Source: Deltaproteobacteria bacterium (GTDB lineage Bacteria; Desulfobacterota; Desulfuromonadia; Desulfuromonadales; BM103). From it: a stretch of 33,050 nt of DNA. Each line of letters begins with the position of its first letter. Within the stretch, counting starts at the first letter, position 1. The translations under genes were made by a program, and so were the position numbers. Where the stretch lies: assembly GCA_024636215.1 (NCBI GenBank), contig JAGXHL010000019.1, positions 1 through 33,050 on the forward strand. Direction: 5' to 3'. This document shows positions 7,811-16,043 of the stretch, in pieces. The notes under the pieces were generated by a model. It worked only from the letters and a program-made list of their open reading frames with translations, searched no databases and was not told the origin of the DNA.

Positions 7811-10800
7811 TTATAGGCCAGGAAGGCGGCGCAAATCCACGGTATAAGGAAACTCCTCGTTTGCTTCTTCTTCGGGTGGCACCATCGGCCCGGTTGGACC
7901 GGTCATGGGGATAAAGGTCCCCAGGCCGGCATACGCAGGAGGGGCCGTCTGTACCGCGCCGGGAGCTGCGCTGAGATCCCAGAAGCGGGTGATGCGGCGG
8001 GCTTCTGCCTCGTAAGCGTTGACCGGGAAAGCCTCGTAACTGCGGCCTCCCGGGTGAGAGACATGGTAGGTACAACCGCCGATTGCCTGTCCGTTCCAGG
8101 TGTCGATGACATTGAAAACCAGTGGTGAGTGCGGCTTGATGGTCGGATGCAATGCGGATGGCGGCTGCCAGGCCCGGTAACGCACCCCGACCACGTATTC
8201 ACCCTTGCGCCCGGTGCTGCGCAAAGCCAGACGGCGGCCGTTGCAGACGACAACATGGCGTGATTCGGTCAGGCCGTTAATTCTTAATTGCAGACGTTCT
8301 ACCGATGAATCAACGAAACGGGCCGTCCCCTGGCTGCCCATCTCTTCGCCGAGCACATGCCACGGTTCGATGGCGAAGCGCAGTTCCAGTTCCATGGCAT
8401 CGATGTTCACGGTACCGAAATGCGGAAAACGGAATTCGAGGAACGGCTCGAACCATTCCAGCTCAAACGGGTAGCCGGCCCGGTTCAGGTCGACGACGAT
8501 TTCTTTCATATCCTCACGTACGAAGTGCGGCAGCAGGAAACGGTCATGAAGTTCTGTGCCCCAACGGACCAGATCATGTTGGTAAGGTTTTTCCCAGAAC
8601 CAGGCGAGCAGGGTACGCAACAACAGGTTCTGCACCAGGCTCATACGGGCATGGGGCGGCATCTCAAAGGCCCGCAATTCAACCAGACCGAGACGCCCGG
8701 TCGAGCTGTCGGGTGAGTAGAGCTTGTCAATGCAGAATTCGGCGCGATGTGTGTTGCCGGTCATGTCGATGAGCAGGTTACGAAGCAAGCGATCGACCAG
8801 CCAGGGGGCTGCAACCTCGCCTTTCGGCATCTGCTGGAAGGCGATTTCGAGTTCGTACAAAGCATCGTTGCGCGCCTCGTCGACGCGTGGTGCCTGGCTG
8901 GTCGGGCCGACGAACATACCCGAGAACAGATAGGAAAGCCCCGGATGATGCTGCCAATAGGTGATCAGGCTGCGCAGCACATCCGGACGGCGCAAGATCG
9001 GGCTGTCAGCGGGAGTCGGGCCGCCGATGGTAATGTGATTGCCGCCGCCAGTGCCGGAATGACGACCATCGAGCATAAATTTTTCCGTACCGAGACGGCA
9101 CTGACGGGCCTCCTCGTAAAGAATCGTGGTGTTGTCCACCAGGTCTCGCCAGCTGCCGGCGGGGTGGATGTTGACCTCGATGACGCCCGGATCAGGCGTC
9201 ACCAGCAAGCGCTCCAGGCGATAATCCCGGGGCGGTTCATAGCCTTCGATAACCACCGGCATTGACAGTTCGGCTGAGGTCGCCTCGATCGCTGCAAGCA
9301 GAGTCAAATAATGTTCGAGCAGGGTCAGAGGTGCCATGAAGACGTGCAGTCGACCGTCGCGGGCTTCGATGCAGAGAGCGGTGTGCGGGATCTTTGTCGA
9401 GGCGTCTTCACGGTTTGCGTCAGCGGGCGGTTGTTCGTGCACTTCAGGGTGTGCGGCCTTGGCTTCCTCGACCTTGCTGTATCTTCTGGCGACCTCGCCG
9501 TGGTAGTCCTCAAGCTCCGGAAGTTCACCAAACTGGTTATGTTCGGGACTCAGGTCGCGATTTTCCGGGGCTTCCCAAGGCAAGGATTCGAGTGGCAGGC
9601 GCAAGCCCATTGCCGAGCCTCCGGGGATCAGGAACATCTGACCGCGACGGAATTCCCAGGGGCCACTGACCCAGCCGGCATTTTTCTGATCCCACTGCAG
9701 CGGCAGTGCGTAACCGGTCGGCAGACCAAGGCCTTTGTCAAGCAGTTGGGCCAGATAACGCCGCTCCAGTGAGTCCTTGAGGTCGGCCTTAAGCGGATCA
9801 ACATTCTCCGGCAGGGTGCCCTCTTTCCAGAGATAGTAGAAAACATCCTCGTAGCCGGGTACGACCCTTGCCGGGCTGATTCCCAGTCGCGTGGCCAGCT
9901 GCTCAGTGAAATGTCTGGCATGCTCATGGGTCATAGCATAGTCGGTGGCGATGTCGGCCAGCAGCTCGGCATCACGCCAGACGGGAACACCGTCTTTGCG
10001 CCAGAAGCAGCCATAAGCCCAGCGCGGCAGTTGCTCGCCGGGGTACCATTTTCCCTGGCCGAAATGCAGCAACCCACCGCGCCCGAACGACTCACGGAGA
10101 CGCCGCACCAGATTGTTGGCCAAGGACCTCTTGTGCGGGCCGTCGGCATCGGTGTTCCACTCCGCCCCTTCCATGTCGTCGATCGAGACAAAGGTCGGCT
10201 CGCCGCCCATGGTCAGACGGACATCTCCCCTGGTCAAGTCGGCATCGACCTGTTCGCCCAGAGCGTCGATTTTTGCCCATTGTTCATCGCTATAGGGCTT
10301 GGTCACCCGAGGGTCTTCATGGATGCGCGTTACGCTGTTGTCGAATTCGAAGGTCACTTCGCATTTTTCCATGCCTCCGGTAACCGGTGCCGCACTTGAG
10401 TAATGGGGTGTGCAGGCCAGTGGTATATGGCCTTCACCGGCAAACAGCCCGGAGGTCGGATCGAGACCGATCCAACCTGCTCCGGGGATATAAACTTCGG
10501 CCCAGGCGTGCAAATCGGTAAAATCGGCTTCGGGGCCAGACGGACCATCGAGCGACTTCTCATCGGCTGTCAGTTGAATTAGGTAGCCTGAGACGAAACG
10601 CGCTGCCAACCCCAGTTGACGTAAAATCTGGACCAGTAGCCAGGCGGAATCACGACAGGACCCGATGGTCTTGTCGAGGGTCTCTTCGCAAGTCTGAACT
10701 CCGGCCTCCATGCGTACGGAATAGTTGACTGTCTCGCGGACGCGCTGATTGAGGCTCACCAGGAAATCAACCGTTGGCGTCGGCGATCGATCGATCTTCT

Positions 10801-11194
10801 CCAGCCAATCAGTCAACAATGGGCCGCTTTCCGCGATCTCGAAATACGGGGTCAGCTCTGTGCGTAACTGTTTTTCATAAGTAAATGGAATCTTTTCAGC
10901 GGACTCTTCAATAAAGAAATCGAAAGGGTTGATCACGGTCATGTCAGCGATCACCTCGACCTCGATCCTCAACTCGCTGGTCTTCTCCGGAAACACGAGG
11001 CGTGCCAGGTAATTGCCGAACGGATCCTGCTGCCAGTTGAGGAAGGCCGAGTCTGGAGCAATGCGCAAAGCATAAGCGCGAATCGGCGTGCGCGAATGTG
11101 GTGCCGGGCGCAATCTCAAAATATGCGGTGTGAGCTTGACCGGATGGTCGAATCGGTAATGGGTCAGGTGCTTGCAAGCAACGCGTATGGACAT
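7811..11194 (-). CDS. Transglutaminase fused to DUF2126 (putative amidoligase)
   Basis: This is a large, 1127-residue protein. The N-terminal third is a transglutaminase with N-domain (1 to about 90) and full triad: Cys180 in IGSCRDSAW, His229 in DLHAWAEVY and Asp245 in GLDPTSGL. From about residue 300 to the end it matches DUF2126, with GDVRLTMGGEPTFVS, EVNIHPAGSWRDL, SGTGGGNHITIGG and LFSGMFVGPTSQAPRVDEAR. Comparative work has placed DUF2126 with COOH-NH2 ligases of the glutamine-synthetase/GCS fold. If correct, one polypeptide carries both an amide-forming and an amide-cleaving or transferring domain. The ribosome site AGGGG lies about 10 bp before the start. It follows the alpha-E gene by 13 bp. 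Confidence 0.92.
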   Translation of the reverse strand: MSIRVACKHLTHYRFDHPVKLTPHILRLRPAPHSRTPIRAYALRIAPDSAFLNWQQDPFGNYLARLVFPEKTSELRIEVEVIADMTVINPFDFFIEESAEKIPFTYEKQLRTELTPYFEIAESGPLLTDWLEKIDRSPTPTVDFLVSLNQRVRETVNYSVRMEAGVQTCEETLDKTIGSCRDSAWLLVQILRQLGLAARFVSGYLIQLTADEKSLDGPSGPEADFTDLHAWAEVYIPGAGWIGLDPTSGLFAGEGHIPLACTPHYSSAAPVTGGMEKCEVTFEFDNSVTRIHEDPRVTKPYSDEQWAKIDALGEQVDADLTRGDVRLTMGGEPTFVSIDDMEGAEWNTDADGPHKRSLANNLVRRLRESFGRGGLLHFGQGKWYPGEQLPRWAYGCFWRKDGVPVWRDAELLADIATDYAMTHEHARHFTEQLATRLGISPARVVPGYEDVFYYLWKEGTLPENVDPLKADLKDSLERRYLAQLLDKGLGLPTGYALPLQWDQKNAGWVSGPWEFRRGQMFLIPGGSAMGLRLPLESLPWEAPENRDLSPEHNQFGELPELEDYHGEVARRYSKVEEAKAAHPEVHEQPPADANREDASTKIPHTALCIEARDGRLHVFMAPLTLLEHYLTLLAAIEATSAELSMPVVIEGYEPPRDYRLERLLVTPDPGVIEVNIHPAGSWRDLVDNTTILYEEARQCRLGTEKFMLDGRHSGTGGGNHITIGGPTPADSPILRRPDVLRSLITYWQHHPGLSYLFSGMFVGPTSQAPRVDEARNDALYELEIAFQQMPKGEVAAPWLVDRLLRNLLIDMTGNTHRAEFCIDKLYSPDSSTGRLGLVELRAFEMPPHARMSLVQNLLLRTLLAWFWEKPYQHDLVRWGTELHDRFLLPHFVREDMKEIVVDLNRAGYPFELEWFEPFLEFRFPHFGTVNIDAMELELRFAIEPWHVLGEEMGSQGTARFVDSSVERLQLRINGLTESRHVVVCNGRRLALRSTGRKGEYVVGVRYRAWQPPSALHPTIKPHSPLVFNVIDTWNGQAIGGCTYHVSHPGGRSYEAFPVNAYEAEARRITRFWDLSAAPGAVQTAPPAYAGLGTFIPMTGPTGPMVPPEEEANEEFPYTVDLRRLPGL

Positions 11195-11207
11195 GGAGTT
11201 TATACCC

Positions 11208-12188
11208 CTAACTTTGGGTTTGGGTTTGGGTGGTCGTGGTGGGCACGGGGACTGAGAAGAAGGTCTCGAAGCCCTCCACGCTCACAGCGTTCAGTCGGGT
11301 TTGCAGATCGTCGATGAATTGGTGCAGTCCGACTGATTTAATATCATCGATCGTGGTGTAGTCGATATCCGCCAACAGTCGACCCAGACCTTTCTCGGCA
11401 CGGTTGGTGAATCGTCCGCGCATGGTCCCGGAGATGTTGCGCAGCGACAGCTCGGCCATGATCAAACAGTGGTGAATCGCCCGTGGAAACTCGGTATTAA
11501 GGACCATGAATTCGATGATCTGGTCAGGAACGATACGGCCGTAATGCTTGCGGTACATTTCGAAAGCACTGGCCGAACGCAGGATCGCGCCCCAGAGAAT
11601 ATGGTCATAGGGAGTTCCGACATAATCAACGGACGGCAAGAGGATGAAATACTTGACGTCGATGATGCGGGCAGTCTTGTCAGCACGTTCGAGCATGCGT
11701 CCGAGACGGGCAAACTGCCAGCCTTCACCATGGGTCATGGTGTTTTCTGAGAGCCCGGTAAACAGATGGCTGGACATCATGATTTCAACAAACAACTCGT
11801 GGGGCAGCTCGATCCCGCCGGTCTTGTGTGAAGCGCCTTTGATCAGCAGGTAGAAGGTGTTGAGCTGCTGCCACATCTCTGAACTGATCCATTCTCGCAC
11901 GGAGCGGGCATTTTCCCTCGCCATGTGCAGACAGGAGAGAATCGAGTTCGGGTTACGGCTATCGAAGGTCAGAAACTGAATGACATTCTCGCGGTTAAAC
12001 TCGTCATAATATTTTTTGAAGAGATCTTCGTCGCCGGTGGTCACGATCAGGGGCTCCCACTGTTCTCCGACGCCGGCCGGTAAATCGAGAATCATGTGAT
12101 AGTTGGCGTCCATAATCCGCGCCACGTTATCTGCCCGCTCGACATAGCGGGACATCCAGTAGATAGATTCTGCAACACGACTCAGCAT
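11208..12188 (-). CDS. Stand-alone alpha-E domain protein (DUF403)
   Basis: This 326-residue all-helical protein begins with the alpha-E hallmark MLSRVAESIYWMSRYVERAD, rich in Glu and Arg on helices. Later segments EGWQFARLGRMLERADKTAR and FPRAIHHCLI are typical of the family. Its partner in most genomes is a circularly permuted ATP-grasp protein, as in Mycobacterium tuberculosis Rv2411c-Rv2410c-Rv2409c (ATP-grasp, alpha-E, transglutaminase). Here it overlaps the ATP-grasp stop by 7 bp, indicating coupled translation. The biochemical role is not established; it is usually treated as an accessory or substrate-binding partner. The C-terminal tail is Thr/Gln rich (TTTTQTQTQS) and is encoded by a TTTGGG hexanucleotide run on the + strand. 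Confidence 0.9.
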   Translation of the reverse strand: MLSRVAESIYWMSRYVERADNVARIMDANYHMILDLPAGVGEQWEPLIVTTGDEDLFKKYYDEFNRENVIQFLTFDSRNPNSILSCLHMARENARSVREWISSEMWQQLNTFYLLIKGASHKTGGIELPHELFVEIMMSSHLFTGLSENTMTHGEGWQFARLGRMLERADKTARIIDVKYFILLPSVDYVGTPYDHILWGAILRSASAFEMYRKHYGRIVPDQIIEFMVLNTEFPRAIHHCLIMAELSLRNISGTMRGRFTNRAEKGLGRLLADIDYTTIDDIKSVGLHQFIDDLQTRLNAVSVEGFETFFSVPVPTTTTQTQTQS

Positions 12189-13645
12189 AGGTCACCCCCT
12201 TGTTGCTGGGCGCCGGCTTCGACCACCCAGGTATCCTTGCTGCCGCCGCCCTGACTGGAGTTAACCACCAACGAACCTTTCTTCAAAGCTACCCGCGTCA
12301 GGCCGCCCGGCATGACATAGATCTCTTCACCAAAGAGAATGTAGGGGCGCAAATCGACGTGTCTGCCTTCAAAATGATCGTCGATTAAAGTCGGTACCCG
12401 TGACAGTGCCAGGGTCGGCTGAGCAATGAAATTACACGGATTGGCATTGATCAGCTCAGCGTACTCCTGCCGCTCCTGATCGCTGGCATGTGGCCCGACC
12501 AGCATGCCGTAACCGCCCGATTCGCCGACCTTCTTCACGACCAGTTTGTCGAGATTGGCCAGCACGTACTGCAGGTCTTCTTCACGCCTGCAGAGAAAAG
12601 TTTCAACGTTGTTAAGAATCGCTTCCTGGTCGAGGTAGTACCTGATCATCTCCGGTACATAGGCATAAACGGCTTTGTCGTCGGCCACCCCGGTGCCGGG
12701 GGCGTTGGCAAGAGCAATATTGCCGGCCTGGTAGGCGCGCATCAGTCCGGGGACTCCGAGCATCGAATCAGCACGGAATACCTCCGGGTCGATGAAATCA
12801 TCGTCAATGCGCCGGTAAAGTACGTCGACCGTTTTCAGGCCGGTGGTCGTACGCATCAGGACGCGATCGTCGACTACGACCAGATCTTTTCCCTCGACCA
12901 ACTCGACCCCCATCTGTTGGGCCAGGAAGGAATGTTCGAAATATGCTGAGTTGTAGACGCCCGGGGTCCAGACGGCGACCACCGGCTTGTTTCGGCGCGG
13001 CGGTGCCAAAAATTGCAGCAGTTCAAGAAGGCGGTTCGGATAGTCGGCCACCGGCACCACGCGGGCCGCATCGAAGGCGCGAGGGAAACTGCGCTTCATG
13101 ACGACACGGTTTTCCAAAACGTACGAGACTCCGGACGGACAGCGCAGGTTGTCCTCGAGCACGTAGAACTGACCGTCCGCACCGCGCACCAGATCGGTAC
13201 CGGTGATGTGGCACCAGATACCCCCGGGCGGATTGAGGCCGATGCATTCCGGCCGGTAGCCACTCGCCGAATACACCAACTCCTTCGGGATGATGCCGTC
13301 TTTGATAATGTTCTGCTCGTGGTAGAGGTCGTCAATGAACATGTTCAACGCCTGAATCCGCTGTTTCAGGCCGGTTTCAATCACAACCCAATCGTTCTGA
13401 GCTATAATCCGCGGCACAATATCGAAGGGGAAAATTCTTTCCGTGCCCTGTTCGTCGCCGTAGACGCTGAAGGTGATCCCCATCTGCAGCAAGGCTTTTT
13501 CTGCCGATTGCTGGCGACGCTTGAGTTCCTCGAGGGGCAGATCATTGAAGCGGTCAACGACCGCCTCGGTTCCGGGGCGCGGATGATTCTGTTCATCGAA
13601 CATTTCATCATAGAAACCATCGGTCTGGTAATCTTTGAAACGCAT
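12182..13645 (-). CDS. Circularly permuted ATP-grasp ligase (DUF404/DUF407)
   Basis: This 487-residue protein is the first gene of the operon. Family motifs are intact: YVLEDNLRCPSG (161-172), LENRVVMKR (177-185), TPGVYNSAYFEHSFLAQQMG (227-246), the nucleotide-binding KKVGESGGYGMLVG (371-384) and VMPGGLTRVA near 444-453, followed by SSQGGGSKDTWV. ATP-grasp enzymes activate a carboxylate as acyl phosphate and join it to an amine. For this subfamily a peptide-like product is predicted but not proven. The ribosome site AAGGTGG lies about 6 bp before the ATG. A palindrome and a -10-like element lie 87-138 bp upstream, so the six-gene transcript probably starts there. Length and motifs are normal for the family. 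Confidence 0.92.
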   Translation of the reverse strand: MRFKDYQTDGFYDEMFDEQNHPRPGTEAVVDRFNDLPLEELKRRQQSAEKALLQMGITFSVYGDEQGTERIFPFDIVPRIIAQNDWVVIETGLKQRIQALNMFIDDLYHEQNIIKDGIIPKELVYSASGYRPECIGLNPPGGIWCHITGTDLVRGADGQFYVLEDNLRCPSGVSYVLENRVVMKRSFPRAFDAARVVPVADYPNRLLELLQFLAPPRRNKPVVAVWTPGVYNSAYFEHSFLAQQMGVELVEGKDLVVVDDRVLMRTTTGLKTVDVLYRRIDDDFIDPEVFRADSMLGVPGLMRAYQAGNIALANAPGTGVADDKAVYAYVPEMIRYYLDQEAILNNVETFLCRREEDLQYVLANLDKLVVKKVGESGGYGMLVGPHASDQERQEYAELINANPCNFIAQPTLALSRVPTLIDDHFEGRHVDLRPYILFGEEIYVMPGGLTRVALKKGSLVVNSSQGGGSKDTWVVEAGAQQQGGDLC

Positions 13646-13731
13646 AAAGCCACCTTTCTGTTGAGGATTTTCGCCGTATGGGGTCAGGCTTTTTGTCTTA
13701 TCTATGCTGAATTAAAGTGATTTCCAAACGA

Positions 13732-13783
13732 GTATAAGCAATTAGATTGCACTGGAAAGAGTGCAAGGTCTTTTGCCGGCAAA
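13732..13783 (-). promoter_or_regulatory. Candidate promoter and two palindromes before the ATP-grasp operon
   Basis: On the minus strand a TTATAC hexamer (13732-13737) is preceded after 9 bp by a perfect 7-6-7 inverted repeat: TTGCACT at 13747-13753 and AGTGCAA at 13760-13766. Next to it lies a second perfect 12-bp palindrome, TTTGCCGGCAAA at 13772-13783. The first repeat covers where a -35 element would lie, so a regulator bound there would compete with or assist RNA polymerase. No clear -35 hexamer is present, which would fit activation. The regulator is unknown. The promoter part of this call is weak; the palindromes themselves are exact. Confidence 0.45.
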
Positions 13784-13969
13784 TGTACGCTTCTGGCCTG
13801 TCCATTTTTACGCTGGGAATATAATAACAAACAATCAATTCTCGTCATTGTAACAGAAAAACAATAAAAACTCTCTGGAGTCTTCGATCCTGGTACCCTG
13901 TAACCCATAATTCTTTCGCATCTTGCTTGTTCTTTGCCGCGTCAGCTACGTTCCGTTTTCAGAAGGGTA

Positions 13970-14554
13970 CTAGCTCTTTCTCATCAAGATGGTGCTGAAT
14001 TCTTCCAGCATGTGATTGGATAGCACCTCGCATCCCCTTCGCTCATAGGCCTGCCGCACATCGAAGTTATATTCCCACAAAATCCCGGATAAGAGTAATG
14101 AGCCGCCCGGTTTCAGTTTTGCGGTCAAAGCTGCAGAGAGGTCGAGCAGTATGTCTCCGTAGATATTTGCCAGGATGAAGTCAAAATGGCTTTCGCTGAC
14201 CGCATCAAGAGTGCCGGTGATATGGGTCACTTTTTGATCGATCTGGTTGAGGCGACAGTTGATCCGTGCTGATTCGACAGCATCTTTTTCGATATCAACA
14301 CACACAGCATGCACCGCGCCAAGCTTCAGGGCTGCTATGGCAAGAATTCCCGTACCACTTCCCAGGTCAAGGACTCTTGCTCCTTTTATCAGCGGGCTTT
14401 TCTCAAGAATTTTCAGGCAGCTTTCAGTCGTTTCATGCTCACCTGAACCAAAGGCGCCCCGCAGCATGACAAGATCGATAAAACCATCCGTGCTGGTCGG
14501 TTGCTGCGGTGGCGTGATTCGAAACTGTGAGCCAATTGTGAAGGCCTGGTACAT
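13970..14554 (-). CDS. PrmA-like class I methyltransferase, catalytic domain only
   Basis: This 194-residue protein has a SAM-binding Rossmann core. Motif I is RVLDLGSGTGILAIAALKLGA, preceded by the PrmA-type GAFGSGEHETTESCLKIL. An acidic VCVDIEKDAVESARIN follows, then FDFILANIYGDILLDL in the NxxY-like position and a GGSLLLSGIL strand. PrmA, the ribosomal protein L11 methyltransferase, is about 290 residues with an N-terminal substrate-recognition domain, which is missing here. It is therefore more likely a protein methyltransferase with another target than PrmA itself. The ATG at 14554 is supported by GGAG 8 bp upstream. It lies 73 bp after the AEC transporter on the same strand, and its stop is 325 bp from the ATP-grasp start. 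Confidence 0.8.
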   Translation of the reverse strand: MYQAFTIGSQFRITPPQQPTSTDGFIDLVMLRGAFGSGEHETTESCLKILEKSPLIKGARVLDLGSGTGILAIAALKLGAVHAVCVDIEKDAVESARINCRLNQIDQKVTHITGTLDAVSESHFDFILANIYGDILLDLSAALTAKLKPGGSLLLSGILWEYNFDVRQAYERRGCEVLSNHMLEEFSTILMRKS

Positions 14555-14627
14555 AAGTTGACTCCGAAGGCTATCCTTGCAGGCGCTCCTGGTTGGAGCA
14601 AAAAGGAAGGTTTGATGAACTGACCAG

Positions 14628-15572
14628 TTAAATGCCCTGGCTTTTCAAGATCAACAAGGCCGCAGTGTAAGTGATAGCGGAGAGCAGCGTGGAGAGCATG
14701 ACGATGGTTCCGGCCAGTTCCGCATCCCCCTGGAGTTGATCAGCCATAATGTAGTTGGCCGTTGCCGCAGGCGTCCCGGCAATCAGTACGCCGATTCCCA
14801 GGTCCATCCCTTCGACGCCCATGCCGATCAGCAAAGCTGCCGCAAAGATCGGCAGCCAGATGGTTTTGATTCCGCTCGCCAGGGCGGCCTTGATGAGGTC
14901 GCCGCGCAGGCGTTCGACGGAGAAGCCACCTCCAATCGCCAGCAATGCCAGAGGCAGGGTCATCCCGGTTGCTATTCTCAGGCTTCGTTCAAAAACCAGG
15001 GGAATCGGCAAATCAAGGAAGCTCCAGATGATGCCAAGAAAGGAAGCAATAATCAGAGGGTTGAAGATAATCTGACGTAACCAGAAGCCGGCCCCCCGTT
15101 GTTTGCCATCGCCACGATGAGGCCAGAGCAGGGCGAAGATCGCGTAGAGGTTCAGAAATGGAACAATGAAGCCCATGAGAATGCCGGCCTTGGTCAGCCC
15201 TGTCTCACCATAGGCATTAAGAGTGATCGCCAGGCCCATGTAGGCAATGTTTCCCCTGAAGGCTCCTTGAGAAAAAACACCCCGTGCGTTGTTCGGGTAA
15301 TCCCGGTAAACAGCATAGAGGTAAGACGCCACAAAGGTGATGGTGATCGCCAGAATCGAGCCGACAATGAGGCGGCCGTTGAAGTTTTCGAAGAAATCAG
15401 CTGAACCGATTTTGTAAAAGAGCAGTAATGGCAGGCAGACATAGTAGACCAGTCTGTTTGTCTGCTTTAAGAAGCTGCTGTCGATCAATCCGATACGGCG
15501 CAGTAACCAGCCGAGAGCGATGACAGAGAAAACCGGCAGAACGATATTAATAATGTCAGCGAAAAGTTGCAT
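14628..15572 (-). CDS. AEC-family (auxin efflux carrier type) transporter
   Basis: I choose the ATG at 15572 (MQLFADIINIVLPVFSVIALG), giving 314 residues, because it starts at the first membrane helix and has GAAAGG 7 bp upstream. The frame stays open 26 codons further, but that stretch is not family-like. About ten hydrophobic segments are visible with the inverted five-plus-five arrangement of AEC proteins, the NxxxLP-type region CLPLLLFYKIG, and the late GTPAATANYIMADQ motif. Members export or exchange small organic acids such as malate; the substrate here cannot be told. It is probably in one transcript with the methyltransferase gene. Confidence 0.87.
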   Translation of the reverse strand: MQLFADIINIVLPVFSVIALGWLLRRIGLIDSSFLKQTNRLVYYVCLPLLLFYKIGSADFFENFNGRLIVGSILAITITFVASYLYAVYRDYPNNARGVFSQGAFRGNIAYMGLAITLNAYGETGLTKAGILMGFIVPFLNLYAIFALLWPHRGDGKQRGAGFWLRQIIFNPLIIASFLGIIWSFLDLPIPLVFERSLRIATGMTLPLALLAIGGGFSVERLRGDLIKAALASGIKTIWLPIFAAALLIGMGVEGMDLGIGVLIAGTPAATANYIMADQLQGDAELAGTIVMLSTLLSAITYTAALLILKSQGI

Positions 15573-16043
15573 CGATAACCTTTCTGTTTCGTTGCAACAC
15601 AATACAAAATTCAGTCGGTTGAATACAGTATAAAAGTGCAATTCATTCATTAGGGGGGAGGTCAGGCTAAGGCAGGAATGCGTGTCTTTCCATGGTCTGA
15701 TTAATTTGTGGATGAATACGCTTTAGGTTAAACAACTGTAAAAAGTGTGACAATAAAATATTAATAATAACGACAGACAATGTTGGATAGTCGACAGGAG
15801 CTGTAGAATTGTACACAATAGAAAAGCTGAGAGTTGTCTGCAGATGTGTCGCCTTAGATAAAAAACATATAAAAAATCAGTTGTTTATGAGTTTTAGCAA
15901 AGTTGGCACATATAATGAAAGTCTAGGAAGACAACTTATCAAGACTTGTTGACGATGCGGTCAACGCACTGTGCATTTTGCACCGGCTCTTAATAGTCTA
16001 AGGATTAAAAGGGTCGAAAATTTAAAAGAAATGGAGATAAATC
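15573..16043. promoter_or_regulatory. Divergent intergenic region with + strand promoter and structured leader
   Basis: This 471-bp AT-rich spacer separates the minus-strand transporter from the + strand secreted-protein gene. A perfect TATAAT lies at 15911-15916, with no good -35. The transcript would have a leader of about 120 nt containing two inverted repeats: GTTGAC (15948-15953) with GTCAAC (15960-15965), and GTGCA (15971-15975) with TGCAC (15979-15983). A 12-bp palindrome with a 2-bp centre, ATTGTACACAAT, is at 15808-15819. No open frame with a ribosome site is seen in the spacer. Confidence 0.5.

Noticed and set aside
15808..15819. ATTGTACACAAT as an FNR-type site.
   Set aside because: The arms and spacing do not match the TTGAT-N4-ATCAA consensus; it is kept only as an unassigned palindrome.
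15903..15909. TTGGCAC, considered as the -24 element of a sigma-54 promoter for the secreted-protein gene.
   Set aside because: No TTGC-type -12 element lies at the required spacing; a perfect TATAAT follows instead.
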